64,000 nt of DNA from a bacterium (GCA_905221545.1 CAJNDO010000002.1:1-64000); one strand, 5' to 3'; numbered from the stretch's first letter, positions 18,925 to 27,500 are shown. Notes: generated by a model from the letters alone, not told the origin. Numbers and translations: made by a program.

Positions 18925-20148
18925 ATGAAAAAATACATTTTACTCGCTTCAGCTGTTTTAGCGGTGGGTCTTGCAACTACAACAAGTGATACAAATCATT
19001 TCTTTGTGTCAACAGTTAGAGCTGACACCCAGACGATTAATCCATCTGCAAAATACTATATTCTTGTTCCAAAAGGTTCAGAAGTATTTAAAGGATGGAA
19101 GGGAACTGCCAATCGTCCCATTATTTGGGCTACAAAAACCACTCCAGAATTATCTTATTTCGAAGAAACTGCTCGAAATTATATAGCTCTTGAAAATAAG
19201 TCTGGTGCCAATTACATAGAGTGGAAGGGGACTGTAGAAGAGTTTAAAGAGGCTGTGAAGAAGCTGACTGGTAAAACAACGGCTGCTTCAACTCCCAAAA
19301 CTTCTAGCCAATCAACACCGAATCAAAGAGATGGCTGGTCAGGTTCATCCTATTACCAAAATGGTAGTAAGGTTATCAGTAAGTGGATTTTCGATAAGGA
19401 TTATAATTCCTACTTCTATCTAGATGCTTCTGGAAATTACGTCCAAAATACATGGATTGGAAACTACTACCTCAAGTCAGGCGGATATATGGCTAAAAGC
19501 GAGTGGATCTATGATAAGAACTATGATTCGTACTATTACCTAACATCAGAAGGAAGCTATGCTCGTAATACATGGGTAGGAGACTATTATCTTAAGTCAA
19601 ATGGGAAGATGGCTAAAGGTGAGTGGATTTATGACAATAACTACAGCTCATACTATTACTTAACATCAGAAGGAAGTTATGCTCATGGGACTTGGGTAGG
19701 TGATTATTATCTCAAGTCAAACGGTAAGATGGCAGTGAATGAGCGTACACCAGATGGTTATCAAGTTGATGGCTCAGGCAAGTGGATTAGTTCTGAGGGA
19801 ACTCATACAGCAAGCAGTTCACAAGCAACATCATTAGGAATAAGCCTTTACCATGTCAATGATGCTATGACCTATATCGATATTGCTCTACCTAGCGCTC
19901 CATCTTCATCTTATAAAGTAGACTATGATTTTGCCTTAGTTGATGCAAATACAGGTTCAGTTTCTACACAAACTCAGTTTACTGTGACCTACAATCCAAG
20001 TCTACGTGTCTTTCAAACTCGTCACTTCTTTAGTGCAACTCCAGATGGAAGTTATCGCTTTGTTATCAAAGGAAAAGGACAAGATGGCAAGGTATACGAT
20101 GGACAATCGGTTGTCTTTCGTGTAAAGAATCATCGTTTTGTCGGATAA
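18925..20148 (+). CDS. Choline-binding surface protein with C-terminal Ig-like domain (first of tandem pair)
   Basis: A secreted protein of 407 residues. The signal peptide covers about 1-35 (MKKYILLASAVLAVGLATT to VRADT). A 90-residue N-terminal domain unknown to me is followed by a Ser/Thr/Pro-rich linker (TTAASTPKTSSQSTP). LytB-type choline-binding repeats occupy about residues 134-285 (SEWIYDKNYDSYYYLTSEGS, DYYLKSNGKMAK). A beta-rich C-terminal domain of about 115 residues ends the protein (FALVDANTGSVST, then TPDGSYRFVIKGKGQDG). ATG 18925 is preferred to TTG 18922 because AAAGGAG (18911-18917) is 7 bp before it. No known catalytic motif is seen. Confidence 0.85.
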   Translation: MKKYILLASAVLAVGLATTTSDTNHFFVSTVRADTQTINPSAKYYILVPKGSEVFKGWKGTANRPIIWATKTTPELSYFEETARNYIALENKSGANYIEWKGTVEEFKEAVKKLTGKTTAASTPKTSSQSTPNQRDGWSGSSYYQNGSKVISKWIFDKDYNSYFYLDASGNYVQNTWIGNYYLKSGGYMAKSEWIYDKNYDSYYYLTSEGSYARNTWVGDYYLKSNGKMAKGEWIYDNNYSSYYYLTSEGSYAHGTWVGDYYLKSNGKMAVNERTPDGYQVDGSGKWISSEGTHTASSSQATSLGISLYHVNDAMTYIDIALPSAPSSSYKVDYDFALVDANTGSVSTQTQFTVTYNPSLRVFQTRHFFSATPDGSYRFVIKGKGQDGKVYDGQSVVFRVKNHRFVG

Positions 20149-20200
20149 ATGAATGTTAGGTTTTAAACAAATAAATATTAAAATAAAGGAAATTAATAAC

Positions 20201-21214
20201 ATGAACAAAAAGAAATTATTAGTATGTGCTTTGGCACTTTCAACAGTCGGAGTATTGTCAACAATTGATACAGCAGGAGTTCTCCCTTTTTCAGCACAAA
20301 CAGTGCAGGCTGAAATTACCAAAATTGAAAATCATAAGGTGGACAATAAGGTTATACCAGGAGAGGGAACAATTATACATGTTGATATGACTGTTGAGAA
20401 GGTACCTGTAAATACTTATGTAGATATATATGCAGACCTTGTAAATGCAAAGACAGGACAAATTACTAAAAAAAATCATATCAGTTCAATGTTTTATAAA
20501 TCGTCTGTTCCAATCACTCAACAAAGTTGGAATAATCTTTATAATGTTCCAGACGGTGAATATTACTTACAATTTCATGGGGAGAAAGGAGTAGATACTA
20601 TCTTGCATAAGTATAGCGGTAGATCAGCGACATTTACTGTTAAGGATGAAAAATATGTCAATCCTCTAGACTCTTCAACTCCTAAAGAAACAGAAAAACC
20701 AAAAGCACCTGAAACTCCAAAACCAACTACTAGCTCTACCTCAGGTCAGACTGGCTGGTCAGGTTCTTCTTACTACAAAGCTGGTGTGAAAGTGGTCAAT
20801 CAATGGATTTTTGATGTTCAGTACAATTCTTACTTCTACCTAAATTCTTTAGGTACCTTTGTTCAAAATGCTTGGTCAGGTAATTACTACCTTAAGTCAG
20901 GTGGATACATGGCTAAAAGCGAGTGGATTTATGACAATAACTATAAATCATACTATTACTTGACAGCAGAGGGTAACTATGCACGTAATGCTTGGGCTGG
21001 AAGTTACTACCTCAAATCAGATGGTAAAATGGCTAAGAGTGAGTGGATCTATGATAGTAGCTACCAATCTTACTATTATCTAACATCAGAAGGAAGCTAT
21101 GCTCGAAACACATGGGTAGGCGATTACTATCTCAAGTCAAATGGTAAGATGGCAGTCAATGAACGTACACCAGATGGCTATCAAGTAGATGGATCTGGTA
21201 AGTGGGTACGTTAA
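20201..21214 (+). CDS. Choline-binding surface protein with N-terminal Ig-like domain (second of tandem pair)
   Basis: A secreted protein of 337 residues with signal peptide MNKKKLLVCALALSTVGVLS and cleavage near VQAE. The N-terminal domain (about 35-150) has ADLVNAKTGQITKKN and VPDGEYYLQFHGEKG, which resembles the C-terminal domain of the preceding protein. A TPKETEKPKAPETPKPTTSS linker and LytB-type choline-binding repeats to the end follow. I prefer ATG 20201 (AAAGGA at 20185-20190) to the earlier in-frame ATG at 20153, which would put MLGFKQINIKIK ahead of the signal peptide. The gene lies 52 bp after the first member and has no separate promoter that I can see. Confidence 0.84.
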   Translation: MNKKKLLVCALALSTVGVLSTIDTAGVLPFSAQTVQAEITKIENHKVDNKVIPGEGTIIHVDMTVEKVPVNTYVDIYADLVNAKTGQITKKNHISSMFYKSSVPITQQSWNNLYNVPDGEYYLQFHGEKGVDTILHKYSGRSATFTVKDEKYVNPLDSSTPKETEKPKAPETPKPTTSSTSGQTGWSGSSYYKAGVKVVNQWIFDVQYNSYFYLNSLGTFVQNAWSGNYYLKSGGYMAKSEWIYDNNYKSYYYLTAEGNYARNAWAGSYYLKSDGKMAKSEWIYDSSYQSYYYLTSEGSYARNTWVGDYYLKSNGKMAVNERTPDGYQVDGSGKWVR

Positions 21215-21285
21215 AATCTATAATCCGTCTCTCAAGTGCAGTTGAAATTTGTTGAAATGAAAATAACTGCCAAAATAGAAAATAC

Positions 21286-21314
21286 TTTAATAATATACAA
21301 ATTTTTGATAGAAT
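21286..21314 (+). promoter_or_regulatory. Promoter of the membrane-anchored protein gene
   Basis: TTTAAT (21286-21291), a 17-bp spacer and TAGAAT (21309-21314) preceded by TGA. AAGGAG precedes the ATG at 21345. Confidence 0.55.
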
Positions 21315-21344
21315 AAATGTATTAAAAGAAAAGGAGACATTATT

Positions 21345-22484
21345 ATGGATAATTTAGTTTCAAAAGCCAAAAACTTATTTGAGACGAAGCGTAAGGAGTC
21401 AATTGGAGTACTGGTTATTATAGCAATTGCTTTAGTTGGTTTTGTAGGGTATAATTTTTACCAATCACAACCAAAGAGCTTGGTAAGTGAGCTTAAAGTA
21501 GAATTTACAGGATATGATGAATCAGGAACGCTTACATACAATGATGAAGCGCTGTCTGCAATGGTGAGTGAATTAGCTTATCAGAGAGCTGGCTTTAATA
21601 AGGAACAATCTGTTGCTCTAGCAAAAAATGACCCAGTTGCCCTCTCTGCTGTAGCAACAAATGCTCAGTTTGCTTCTAAAGCAACTCTAGCTAAGGCTAT
21701 GATTAACAGTATTCATTATGAATTTGATAAAATGTCTGGTCTTAAAAATGGAGATGAGGTTACTTTCACAGTGACAACAACGTCTGCAAAATCACCTATT
21801 AAGCCTGAGAAAAAGACATTTAAAGTTGAGAATCTAAAAGAATACGAAAAAGTGACAACAGACGACTTGCTGAAAGAAGCGCCTGTAACGTTTTCTGGAT
21901 TTAACGGCTATGGTAAAGTCGAAATCAAGGAGAATTCTAATGGTGATGCTGTGTTCCAGTTCGAAGGCAATAACCGTCTAGAAAACCTAAAAAATGGCGA
22001 TAAATTGACACTCAAAGTAAATGAGCACTATATCAATAACTTGCGATCAAAAGGGAAAACTGTCTCTGATAAGAAAGTAGAAGTTACTGTTGAAGGATTG
22101 AAAGAATTGTCAGATGTGAAGAATATGGCAGAGCTTACGAAGAAAATCGAAGATTTAAGTAAATCTGAAAATAAAAACAGTTCTTGGTACACTTATACAT
22201 TAGAAGCACAAGGTTCTTATCTTAAGGTATTGCCTTCAGGTAATAACCGTAATTCAAATGGACAACTTTCATTAGTGACAATCTATAAAATTACCGAGAC
22301 AGGAACAAGTGATCACAAATCAGTGTACTATAATGTATATGGATACAATTCTTACGTATTAAATGATGGAAAACTTGATTTAGACACAGCATCTAAAGTT
22401 TATGGTAGTCGTTCAGAAGATTTAGAAGGACTTAAAGCTCAACTTTCAACTGAAGGCTTCAAAGAGTATAAAGTACAACAATAG
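21345..22484 (+). CDS. Membrane-anchored extracellular protein of unknown function
   Basis: I do not recognise a named gene. The 379 residues begin with a short cytoplasmic basic segment (SKAKNLFETKRKES) and one membrane helix (IGVLVIIAIALVGFVGYNFY, about 20-39). A long extracellular part follows. Two beta-type segments are related to each other: LVSELKVEFTGYDESGTLTY with LKNGDEVTFTVTT, and APVTFSGFNGYGKVEI with LKNGDKLTLKVN. This layout resembles TcaA/YvbJ-type wall proteins, but no zinc ribbon is present. It follows the choline-binding pair and precedes a lipoprotein, so an envelope role is likely. Confidence 0.7.
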   Translation: MDNLVSKAKNLFETKRKESIGVLVIIAIALVGFVGYNFYQSQPKSLVSELKVEFTGYDESGTLTYNDEALSAMVSELAYQRAGFNKEQSVALAKNDPVALSAVATNAQFASKATLAKAMINSIHYEFDKMSGLKNGDEVTFTVTTTSAKSPIKPEKKTFKVENLKEYEKVTTDDLLKEAPVTFSGFNGYGKVEIKENSNGDAVFQFEGNNRLENLKNGDKLTLKVNEHYINNLRSKGKTVSDKKVEVTVEGLKELSDVKNMAELTKKIEDLSKSENKNSSWYTYTLEAQGSYLKVLPSGNNRNSNGQLSLVTIYKITETGTSDHKSVYYNVYGYNSYVLNDGKLDLDTASKVYGSRSEDLEGLKAQLSTEGFKEYKVQQ

Positions 22485-22490
22485 TATAGA

Positions 22491-22527
22491 GAATGAAAAG
22501 GAATTAGCACAGGCTGGTTCCTTTCTC
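22491..22527 (+). terminator. Hairpin between the membrane protein and the lipoprotein
   Basis: GAATGAAAAGGAA (22491-22503) pairs with TTCCTTTCTC (22518-22527). The T-tract is weak, so this may be an attenuator or an mRNA-processing hairpin rather than a full stop. Confidence 0.45.
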
Positions 22528-22544
22528 TTAGATAAGGGAGTAAT

Positions 22545-24104
22545 ATGAAAAAGTTTTTATTAGCCACAACGCTTTTACTGACACTGGTTTTAGGAGGCTG
22601 TCAGTATCTACCTTGGAACAAAAGCGCAGAAACAACATCCGAGGAAGTAGCAAGTCCAGAGATAGATTACAGCCAATATAACAAGGTTCTCGATGACTAT
22701 GAAAAAGTAACCAAAGGCACCTTGCCGACCGGTATGGAGGTCAATCCTCTGGCTAGTCAAGTGAAGTCTTCTCAAGGTTTTTACACAGATGTAGTTTACC
22801 ACAAGACAGATTTGAATAACGACGGAGTGGATGAACTCTTGCTTGCTCTTGAAATGAAGAGTGGCGAAAAGAGTTTACTTGATATCCGTACTTTGAAAGA
22901 TGGAAAGGTGATCCGTCTGACCAATCAAGAAAATCGTTTAGACCAGATTGGTGAGAGAATGACAGTCGGTATCTTGCCAGATAATTCTCTGCTCTATCGT
23001 GGAGCTGGTACAGCAACGAGTCACATCTATGCCCACTATCAATTTAGTGAGGACGGTCAGTCCTTGGTGAAGGGCAAGGAGGCTCAAGAGCTAGCAGATC
23101 TTGGTGTCGGTTCGCCCATTTCTCTAGAGACTTTAAGCTGGAAGTCTGTTTCAGATAAGATTCCTGGCGGAAGCAGTGCAGATAAGGGGACAGATGAAAC
23201 TAAACCAAGCGTAGATTACAGTCCTTATAACAGCATTTTGAAGGATTATGAATTTATTTTAGACCATAAGTCAGAGGTTAAGGATAATATCAATCTAACT
23301 GCTAATGTCTATGCAGGGATGGCAGAACGCAGTCAAGCCTTTACCTATGCAATGGTTGATATGGATAAAAATGGCATTGATGAATTGATTGTTTCTTCGA
23401 AAAATGGTAGTGAGATTTTAGATATTTTTACACTCAAAGATCAGAAAGTCATTCGCCTCACCAATGCTGAAAATAAAATGCAGATGCTTGGAACACGCTT
23501 TAAGGCCTATCTCCTAGAAGATGGCAAGCTTTATACCCAGTGGAATCCGTTCGCAGGAGATCCACAAACTATTCATACCATTTGGAAATTGAATAGTAGT
23601 GGGGACAAATTAGAGAAGGTTAAAGAAGCCAAGACAGAGGATGAAGTCAGTCCAGGTGCTCGAATGAATCTCTCTAGTCTGACTTGGAAATCTGTAACAG
23701 AAAAATTTGCTACAACAGCATCTTCAACTAGCAAAACTGCTTCTAAAAAAATGGATATAAACGCCATAAAAAATGGAGATTTCTCTAGTATTGAAGGAAG
23801 ATGGAGTAATGGTCACGGAGGAGAAGATTTAGTCTTTAGTAAAGATGGGCTGATAGAACCAGAGAAATTTAAAGTTGACCTTACAGAATCAGAATTGGTA
23901 AATGGTTTGTTGATAGCTCGCTATTCGGCCAAAGATTTTGGAGTCTTTATTAAGTTTGTACCAGCAGGTGTTAGAATACCGGATGGGACATCTATGGGTA
24001 AGGTAGTTACGGATGCTTCGGATATTAGTAAAGATAGAATCATCTTCCATGCTGCATTTCCGTTACATGGGGATCCAGAACAATTCTTATATCGTGTAGA
24101 ATAA
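22545..24104 (+). CDS. Lipoprotein with duplicated domain and C-terminal DUF6287-like region
   Basis: A 519-residue exported lipoprotein. The lipobox LVLGGC puts the lipidated cysteine at about residue 19. Two homologous modules follow. Module 1 (about 43-205) starts DYSQYNKVLDDYEKV and ends LETLSWKSVSDK. Module 2 (about 224-385) starts DYSPYNSILKDYEF and ends LSSLTWKSVTEK. Each has a calcium-loop-like motif (DLNNDGVDEL, DMDKNGIDEL) and a TLKDGKVIRLTN/TLKDQKVIRLTN strand. The C-terminal 120 residues (MDINAIKNGDFSSIEGRW onward) look like the streptococcal DUF6287 domain. AAGGGAG precedes the start. The function is not known to me. Confidence 0.78.
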   Translation: MKKFLLATTLLLTLVLGGCQYLPWNKSAETTSEEVASPEIDYSQYNKVLDDYEKVTKGTLPTGMEVNPLASQVKSSQGFYTDVVYHKTDLNNDGVDELLLALEMKSGEKSLLDIRTLKDGKVIRLTNQENRLDQIGERMTVGILPDNSLLYRGAGTATSHIYAHYQFSEDGQSLVKGKEAQELADLGVGSPISLETLSWKSVSDKIPGGSSADKGTDETKPSVDYSPYNSILKDYEFILDHKSEVKDNINLTANVYAGMAERSQAFTYAMVDMDKNGIDELIVSSKNGSEILDIFTLKDQKVIRLTNAENKMQMLGTRFKAYLLEDGKLYTQWNPFAGDPQTIHTIWKLNSSGDKLEKVKEAKTEDEVSPGARMNLSSLTWKSVTEKFATTASSTSKTASKKMDINAIKNGDFSSIEGRWSNGHGGEDLVFSKDGLIEPEKFKVDLTESELVNGLLIARYSAKDFGVFIKFVPAGVRIPDGTSMGKVVTDASDISKDRIIFHAAFPLHGDPEQFLYRVE

Positions 24105-24202
24105 GAGTGAAACAGATTGATTAAATAACTAATAGCACCCCACGCACATGGAAATGCTCAATCTTTCTTCTACAGAGTCAAATAAGAATTTCCCAAAACA
24201 CA

Positions 24203-24231
24203 TTGACAAAGGCCAACATTTTTTGTAAAAT
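24203..24231 (+). promoter_or_regulatory. Promoter of the glycine-riboswitch leader
   Basis: TTGACA (24203-24208), a 17-bp spacer and TAAAAT (24226-24231). Nothing recognisable lies between the lipoprotein stop at 24104 and this promoter. Confidence 0.78.
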
Positions 24232-24304
24232 AAGAATCAATTAAATACCAACACCGAATGAAGTTTAATAGAAGTGGTAAATCGTTTGATTTTCCATGAC
24301 TGTA

Positions 24305-24392
24305 AATGGACGGAACTCTGGAGAGACCGTAAAGGCACCGAAGGGGCAAGGCAGGCAACTGCTCAAACTCTCAGGTAAAAGGACAGAGCTAG
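24305..24392 (+). ncRNA. Glycine riboswitch (single recognisable aptamer)
   Basis: The conserved glycine-aptamer core is present: GGAGAGACC, then GGCACCGAAGGGGCAA, then AACTCTCAGGTAAAAGGACA and GAG. Only one full aptamer is seen. Upstream, ACACCGAATGAAG near 24250 may be a vestige of the partner aptamer. It lies in the 5' leader of a sodium:alanine/glycine symporter gene. A related leader in S. pyogenes is reported as an off switch that lowers symporter expression when glycine is plentiful. Confidence 0.9.
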
Positions 24393-24427
24393 GATAGACA
24401 GCTTTTTAGCATTTATCTAAGCATTCC

Positions 24428-24461
24428 AGAGTACATGTATCTTACATGTGCTCTTTCTTTT
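24428..24461 (+). terminator. Riboswitch expression-platform terminator
   Basis: AGAGTACATGTA (24428-24439) pairs with TACATGTGCTCT, with one mismatch, and a T-rich run follows. It ends about 25 bp before the symporter ATG, where a premature stop would be expected. Confidence 0.75.
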
Positions 24462-24486
24462 GGGGTTGAAAAGATAGGAGAATAGA

Positions 24487-25809
24487 ATGTTAGAATTGCT
24501 TAAATCAATCGATGCTTTTGCTTGGGGTCCTCCCCTCTTGATTTTATTGGTCGGAACAGGGATTTATCTCACTGCTCGTCTAGGACTTTTGCAGGTTTTG
24601 CGTTTGCCTAAGGCCTTCCAGCTTATTTTTACCAAGGATAAGGGGCATGGCGATGTGTCCAGCTTTGCGGCCTTGTGTACAGCCCTCGCAGCGACAGTTG
24701 GTACGGGAAATATTATCGGGGTGGCTACTGCTATCAAGGTTGGTGGACCAGGAGCCCTCTTTTGGATGTGGATGGCTGCTTTCTTTGGAATGGCTACCAA
24801 GTATGCGGAAGGACTCTTGGCGATTAAATACCGCACCAAGGATGATCATGGTGCAGTAGCGGGAGGTCCCATGCACTATATTCTTCTAGGGATGGGAGAA
24901 AAGTGGCGACCACTTGCTATCTTCTTTGCCCTGGCAGGTGTGCTAGTAGCTTTATTGGGGATCGGAACCTTCACCCAAGTCAACTCGATTACAGAATCGA
25001 TCCAAAATACAACGACTATTTCGCCAGCTATCACGGCTCTCGTTTTGTCTGTATTAGTAGCAATTGCAGTCTTTGGCGGACTCAAGTCTATTTCAAAGGT
25101 TTCAACTACTGTTGTTCCTTTTATGGCCATCATCTATATTTTAGGGACACTTACAGTTATTTTCTTCAATATTGGCAAACTCCCTGCCACAATCGCTTTA
25201 ATCTTGACATCAGCTTTTAGTCCTGTTGCTGCGGTGGGTGGTTTTGCTGGTGCCAGCATTCGAATGGCTATTCAAAATGGTGTGGCGCGTGGTGTCTTCT
25301 CAAACGAATCTGGTCTGGGTTCTGCTCCTATTGCAGCTGCTGCGGCTAAGACAAATGAACCGGTAGAGCAAGGTTTGATTTCCATGACAGGAACCTTTAT
25401 TGACACCCTCATTATCTGTACGTTGACTGGTTTGACCATCTTGGTAACTGGGGTTTGGAGTGGTGATTTGAATGGAGTTGCTTTGACTCAGTCAGCCTTC
25501 TCAACGGTCTTTTCACACTTTGGACCTGCCCTTTTGACCATCTTCCTTGTACTCTTTGCCTTTACGACAATTCTAGGTTGGAACTATTACGGGGAACGTT
25601 GTTTTGAGTTTCTCTTTGGAGTTCGCTTTATCTGGCTCTATCGTGTGGTCTTTGTGCTCATGGTCTTGTTGGGAGGTTTTATCGAGTTGGATATGGTTTG
25701 GATTATCGCAGATATCGTTAACGCCTTGATGGCTCTGCCAAACTTGATTGCCCTCTTAGTCTTGTCGCCAGTCGTCATTGCTGAGACTAAAAAGTATTTT
25801 GATAAATAA
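24487..25809 (+). CDS. Sodium:alanine/glycine symporter, AGCS family
   Basis: An integral membrane carrier that takes up alanine or glycine with sodium. It has 440 residues and about ten to eleven hydrophobic helices. Family signatures are FAALCTALAATVGTGNIIGV, GGPGALFWMWMAAFFGMATK and NGVARGVFSNESGLGSAPIA. GATAGGAGAATAG precedes the ATG. The glycine riboswitch in its leader supports glycine or alanine as substrate. It is monocistronic with its own terminator. Confidence 0.93.
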   Translation: MLELLKSIDAFAWGPPLLILLVGTGIYLTARLGLLQVLRLPKAFQLIFTKDKGHGDVSSFAALCTALAATVGTGNIIGVATAIKVGGPGALFWMWMAAFFGMATKYAEGLLAIKYRTKDDHGAVAGGPMHYILLGMGEKWRPLAIFFALAGVLVALLGIGTFTQVNSITESIQNTTTISPAITALVLSVLVAIAVFGGLKSISKVSTTVVPFMAIIYILGTLTVIFFNIGKLPATIALILTSAFSPVAAVGGFAGASIRMAIQNGVARGVFSNESGLGSAPIAAAAAKTNEPVEQGLISMTGTFIDTLIICTLTGLTILVTGVWSGDLNGVALTQSAFSTVFSHFGPALLTIFLVLFAFTTILGWNYYGERCFEFLFGVRFIWLYRVVFVLMVLLGGFIELDMVWIIADIVNALMALPNLIALLVLSPVVIAETKKYFDK

Positions 25810-25811
25810 TG

Positions 25812-25838
25812 AAATCACACACCGCGTGTGATTTTTTT
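25812..25838 (+). terminator. Terminator of the symporter gene
   Basis: AATCACAC (25813-25820) pairs with GTGTGATT (25826-25833), followed by a seven-T run. Confidence 0.85.
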
Positions 25839-25941
25839 ACTTTCATAAAGAATTTTTATCAGTGCAATTTAAAATATATATTATACACGGTATAGAATCT
25901 GTGATAGACTAGGTTTCAACAAAATGAAAAGAGGTTTTATG

Positions 25942-26490
25942 ATGACAACATTTACAATCCATACAGTAGAATCAGCACCAGCAGAAGTGAAAGAAGTTCT
26001 TGAAACAGTAGAAAAAGATAACAATGGCTATATTCCCAACCTAATCGGTCTCTTGGCTAATGCACCTACTGCCCTAGAAGCCTACAGAACTGTCGGAGCT
26101 ATTAACCGTCGCAACAGCCTGACACCTGTTGAGCGTGAAGTGGTACAAATCACGGCAGCTGTGACAAATGGTTGTGCTTTCTGCGTCGCAGGTCACACAG
26201 CCTTTTCCATCAAACAAATCCAGATGAATGATGACCTGCTTCAAGCCCTTCGTAATCGCACTCCGATTGAAACAGATCCTAAATTAGACACCCTAGCTAA
26301 GTTTACCTTGGCGGTTATCAATACCAAGGGTCGTGTTGGAGATGAAGCTTTGGCCGAGTTTCTAGAAGCTGGTTATAGCCAACAAAATGCTTTGGATGTG
26401 GTTCTTGGTGTCAGCCTAGCAAGCCTCTGTAACTATGCCAACAACCTAGCCAATACACCAATTAATCCAGAATTGCAACCTTATGCTTAA
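25942..26490 (+). CDS. AhpD-like / carboxymuconolactone decarboxylase-family protein
   Basis: A 182-residue all-helical protein of the AhpD-like superfamily, whose members often act as peroxidases through a CxxC and nearby histidine. The active-site motif NGCAFCVAGHTAFS is intact. ERNG-like context EREVVQITAAVTNGC and the C-terminal NALDVVLGVSLASLCNYANN fit the family. Of the in-frame starts I choose ATG 25942 because AAAGAGG (25928-25934) is 7 bp before it. ATG 25924 would place the Shine-Dalgarno sequence inside the gene. The substrate is unknown. Confidence 0.8.
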   Translation: MTTFTIHTVESAPAEVKEVLETVEKDNNGYIPNLIGLLANAPTALEAYRTVGAINRRNSLTPVEREVVQITAAVTNGCAFCVAGHTAFSIKQIQMNDDLLQALRNRTPIETDPKLDTLAKFTLAVINTKGRVGDEALAEFLEAGYSQQNALDVVLGVSLASLCNYANNLANTPINPELQPYA

Positions 26491-26507
26491 TTCATATCTG
26501 ATCACAA

Positions 26508-26541
26508 AATGAAGTCTGAAATCAACGGACTTCGTTTTTTT
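26508..26541 (+). terminator. Terminator of the AhpD-like gene
   Basis: GAAGTC (26511-26516) pairs with GACTTC (26528-26533), followed by a long T-tract. The T-tract runs into the putative regulatory repeat at 26539. Confidence 0.8.
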
Positions 26542-26573
26542 AAGTCCTCATTTAAGCGCTTTTATGCTATACT
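26539..26573 (+). promoter_or_regulatory. Promoter with CiaR-like direct repeat ahead of the TDT-family gene
   Basis: TTTAAG (26539-26544) and TTTAAG (26551-26556) are six bases apart, and 11 bases later an extended -10, TGC-TATACT, ends at 26573. This mirrors a CiaR-controlled promoter except that the inner spacing is 6 rather than 5. The promoter call is firm and the CiaR call is weak. Confidence 0.5.
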
Positions 26574-26600
26574 GAAATTAACAGATTATTGGAGGTTAGG

Positions 26601-27500
26601 ATGAAAAAACTCCCCTTAGTATTTTCAGGTTGTTTGCTAGGTTTGGCAGGAGCTGGAAATCTCGTTTTAGATATGTTGCCAGTTCTGTCACATCTACTGA
26701 GTATGTCAGGTTTGATTTTGTGGATTTACTTTTTTATCTTTCATCTGCTTAATTGGAAAGAAACCAAGCAAGAATTGACCAAGCCTCCTCTTTTGTCAGG
26801 AATGGCCACTTTTCCTATGGCTGGAATGATTTTATCGACCTATGTCTTTCGCTTGTTTCCTCATTTTCCTATAGTAGCGCAAGGTCTCTGGTGGTTTTCA
26901 TTTCTTTTGGATTGGGCCCTGATTGCTGGATTCACCATCAAATTTGCCTGTCCAGGTAAGAGAGTCAATGCGACTCCAAGCTGGACGGTTCTCTATGTGG
27001 GGATAGCGGTGGCTGCCTTGACCTATCCTCTTGTAGGCATTATCGAGATTGCCTATGCGACCCTGAGTTTTGGTTTTCTCTTGACCTTCTATCTTTATCC
27101 TCTTATTTATAGTGATTTAAAGAAACATCCACTCCCTGTAGCTATGCTTGGACAGGAAGGAATCTACTGTGCTCCCTTCTCTCTACTCTTGGCTTCCCTG
27201 GTTCGAGTTGGAGGAGCCAGCCTACCGACTTGGCTCTTGATTGCCATGATTTTGGCTTCTCAAACTTTCTTTTTCTTTGTTTTAACTCGTCTGCCCAATA
27301 TTTTAAAACAAGGCTTTCAACCAGCTTTCTCAGCCCTCACTTTCCCAACAATCATCACGGCTACCTCGCTCAAGATGGCTCAGGGAATCTTGAAACTTCC
27401 ATTTCTGGATTATCTGGTAGTGGCTGAAACCGTTATATGCCTAACTATTTTATTCTTTGTATTAGGCGCTTATCTGATTTGGTTACGAAAAAAGGTCTAG
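26601..27500 (+). CDS. TDT-family (TehA/SLAC1-like) transporter
   Basis: A 299-residue membrane protein of the tellurite-resistance/dicarboxylate (TDT) or voltage-dependent anion channel family. About ten hydrophobic helices are visible. MATFPMAGMILSTYVFRLFP and NATPSWTVLYVGIAVAALTY fit the family, and a VGGASLPTWLLIAMI helix lies near the end. GGAGG at 26591-26595 selects ATG 26601 over the TTG at 26589. The substrate cannot be told from sequence: C4-dicarboxylate, anion or tellurite are the options. Confidence 0.8.
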   Translation: MKKLPLVFSGCLLGLAGAGNLVLDMLPVLSHLLSMSGLILWIYFFIFHLLNWKETKQELTKPPLLSGMATFPMAGMILSTYVFRLFPHFPIVAQGLWWFSFLLDWALIAGFTIKFACPGKRVNATPSWTVLYVGIAVAALTYPLVGIIEIAYATLSFGFLLTFYLYPLIYSDLKKHPLPVAMLGQEGIYCAPFSLLLASLVRVGGASLPTWLLIAMILASQTFFFFVLTRLPNILKQGFQPAFSALTFPTIITATSLKMAQGILKLPFLDYLVVAETVICLTILFFVLGAYLIWLRKKV

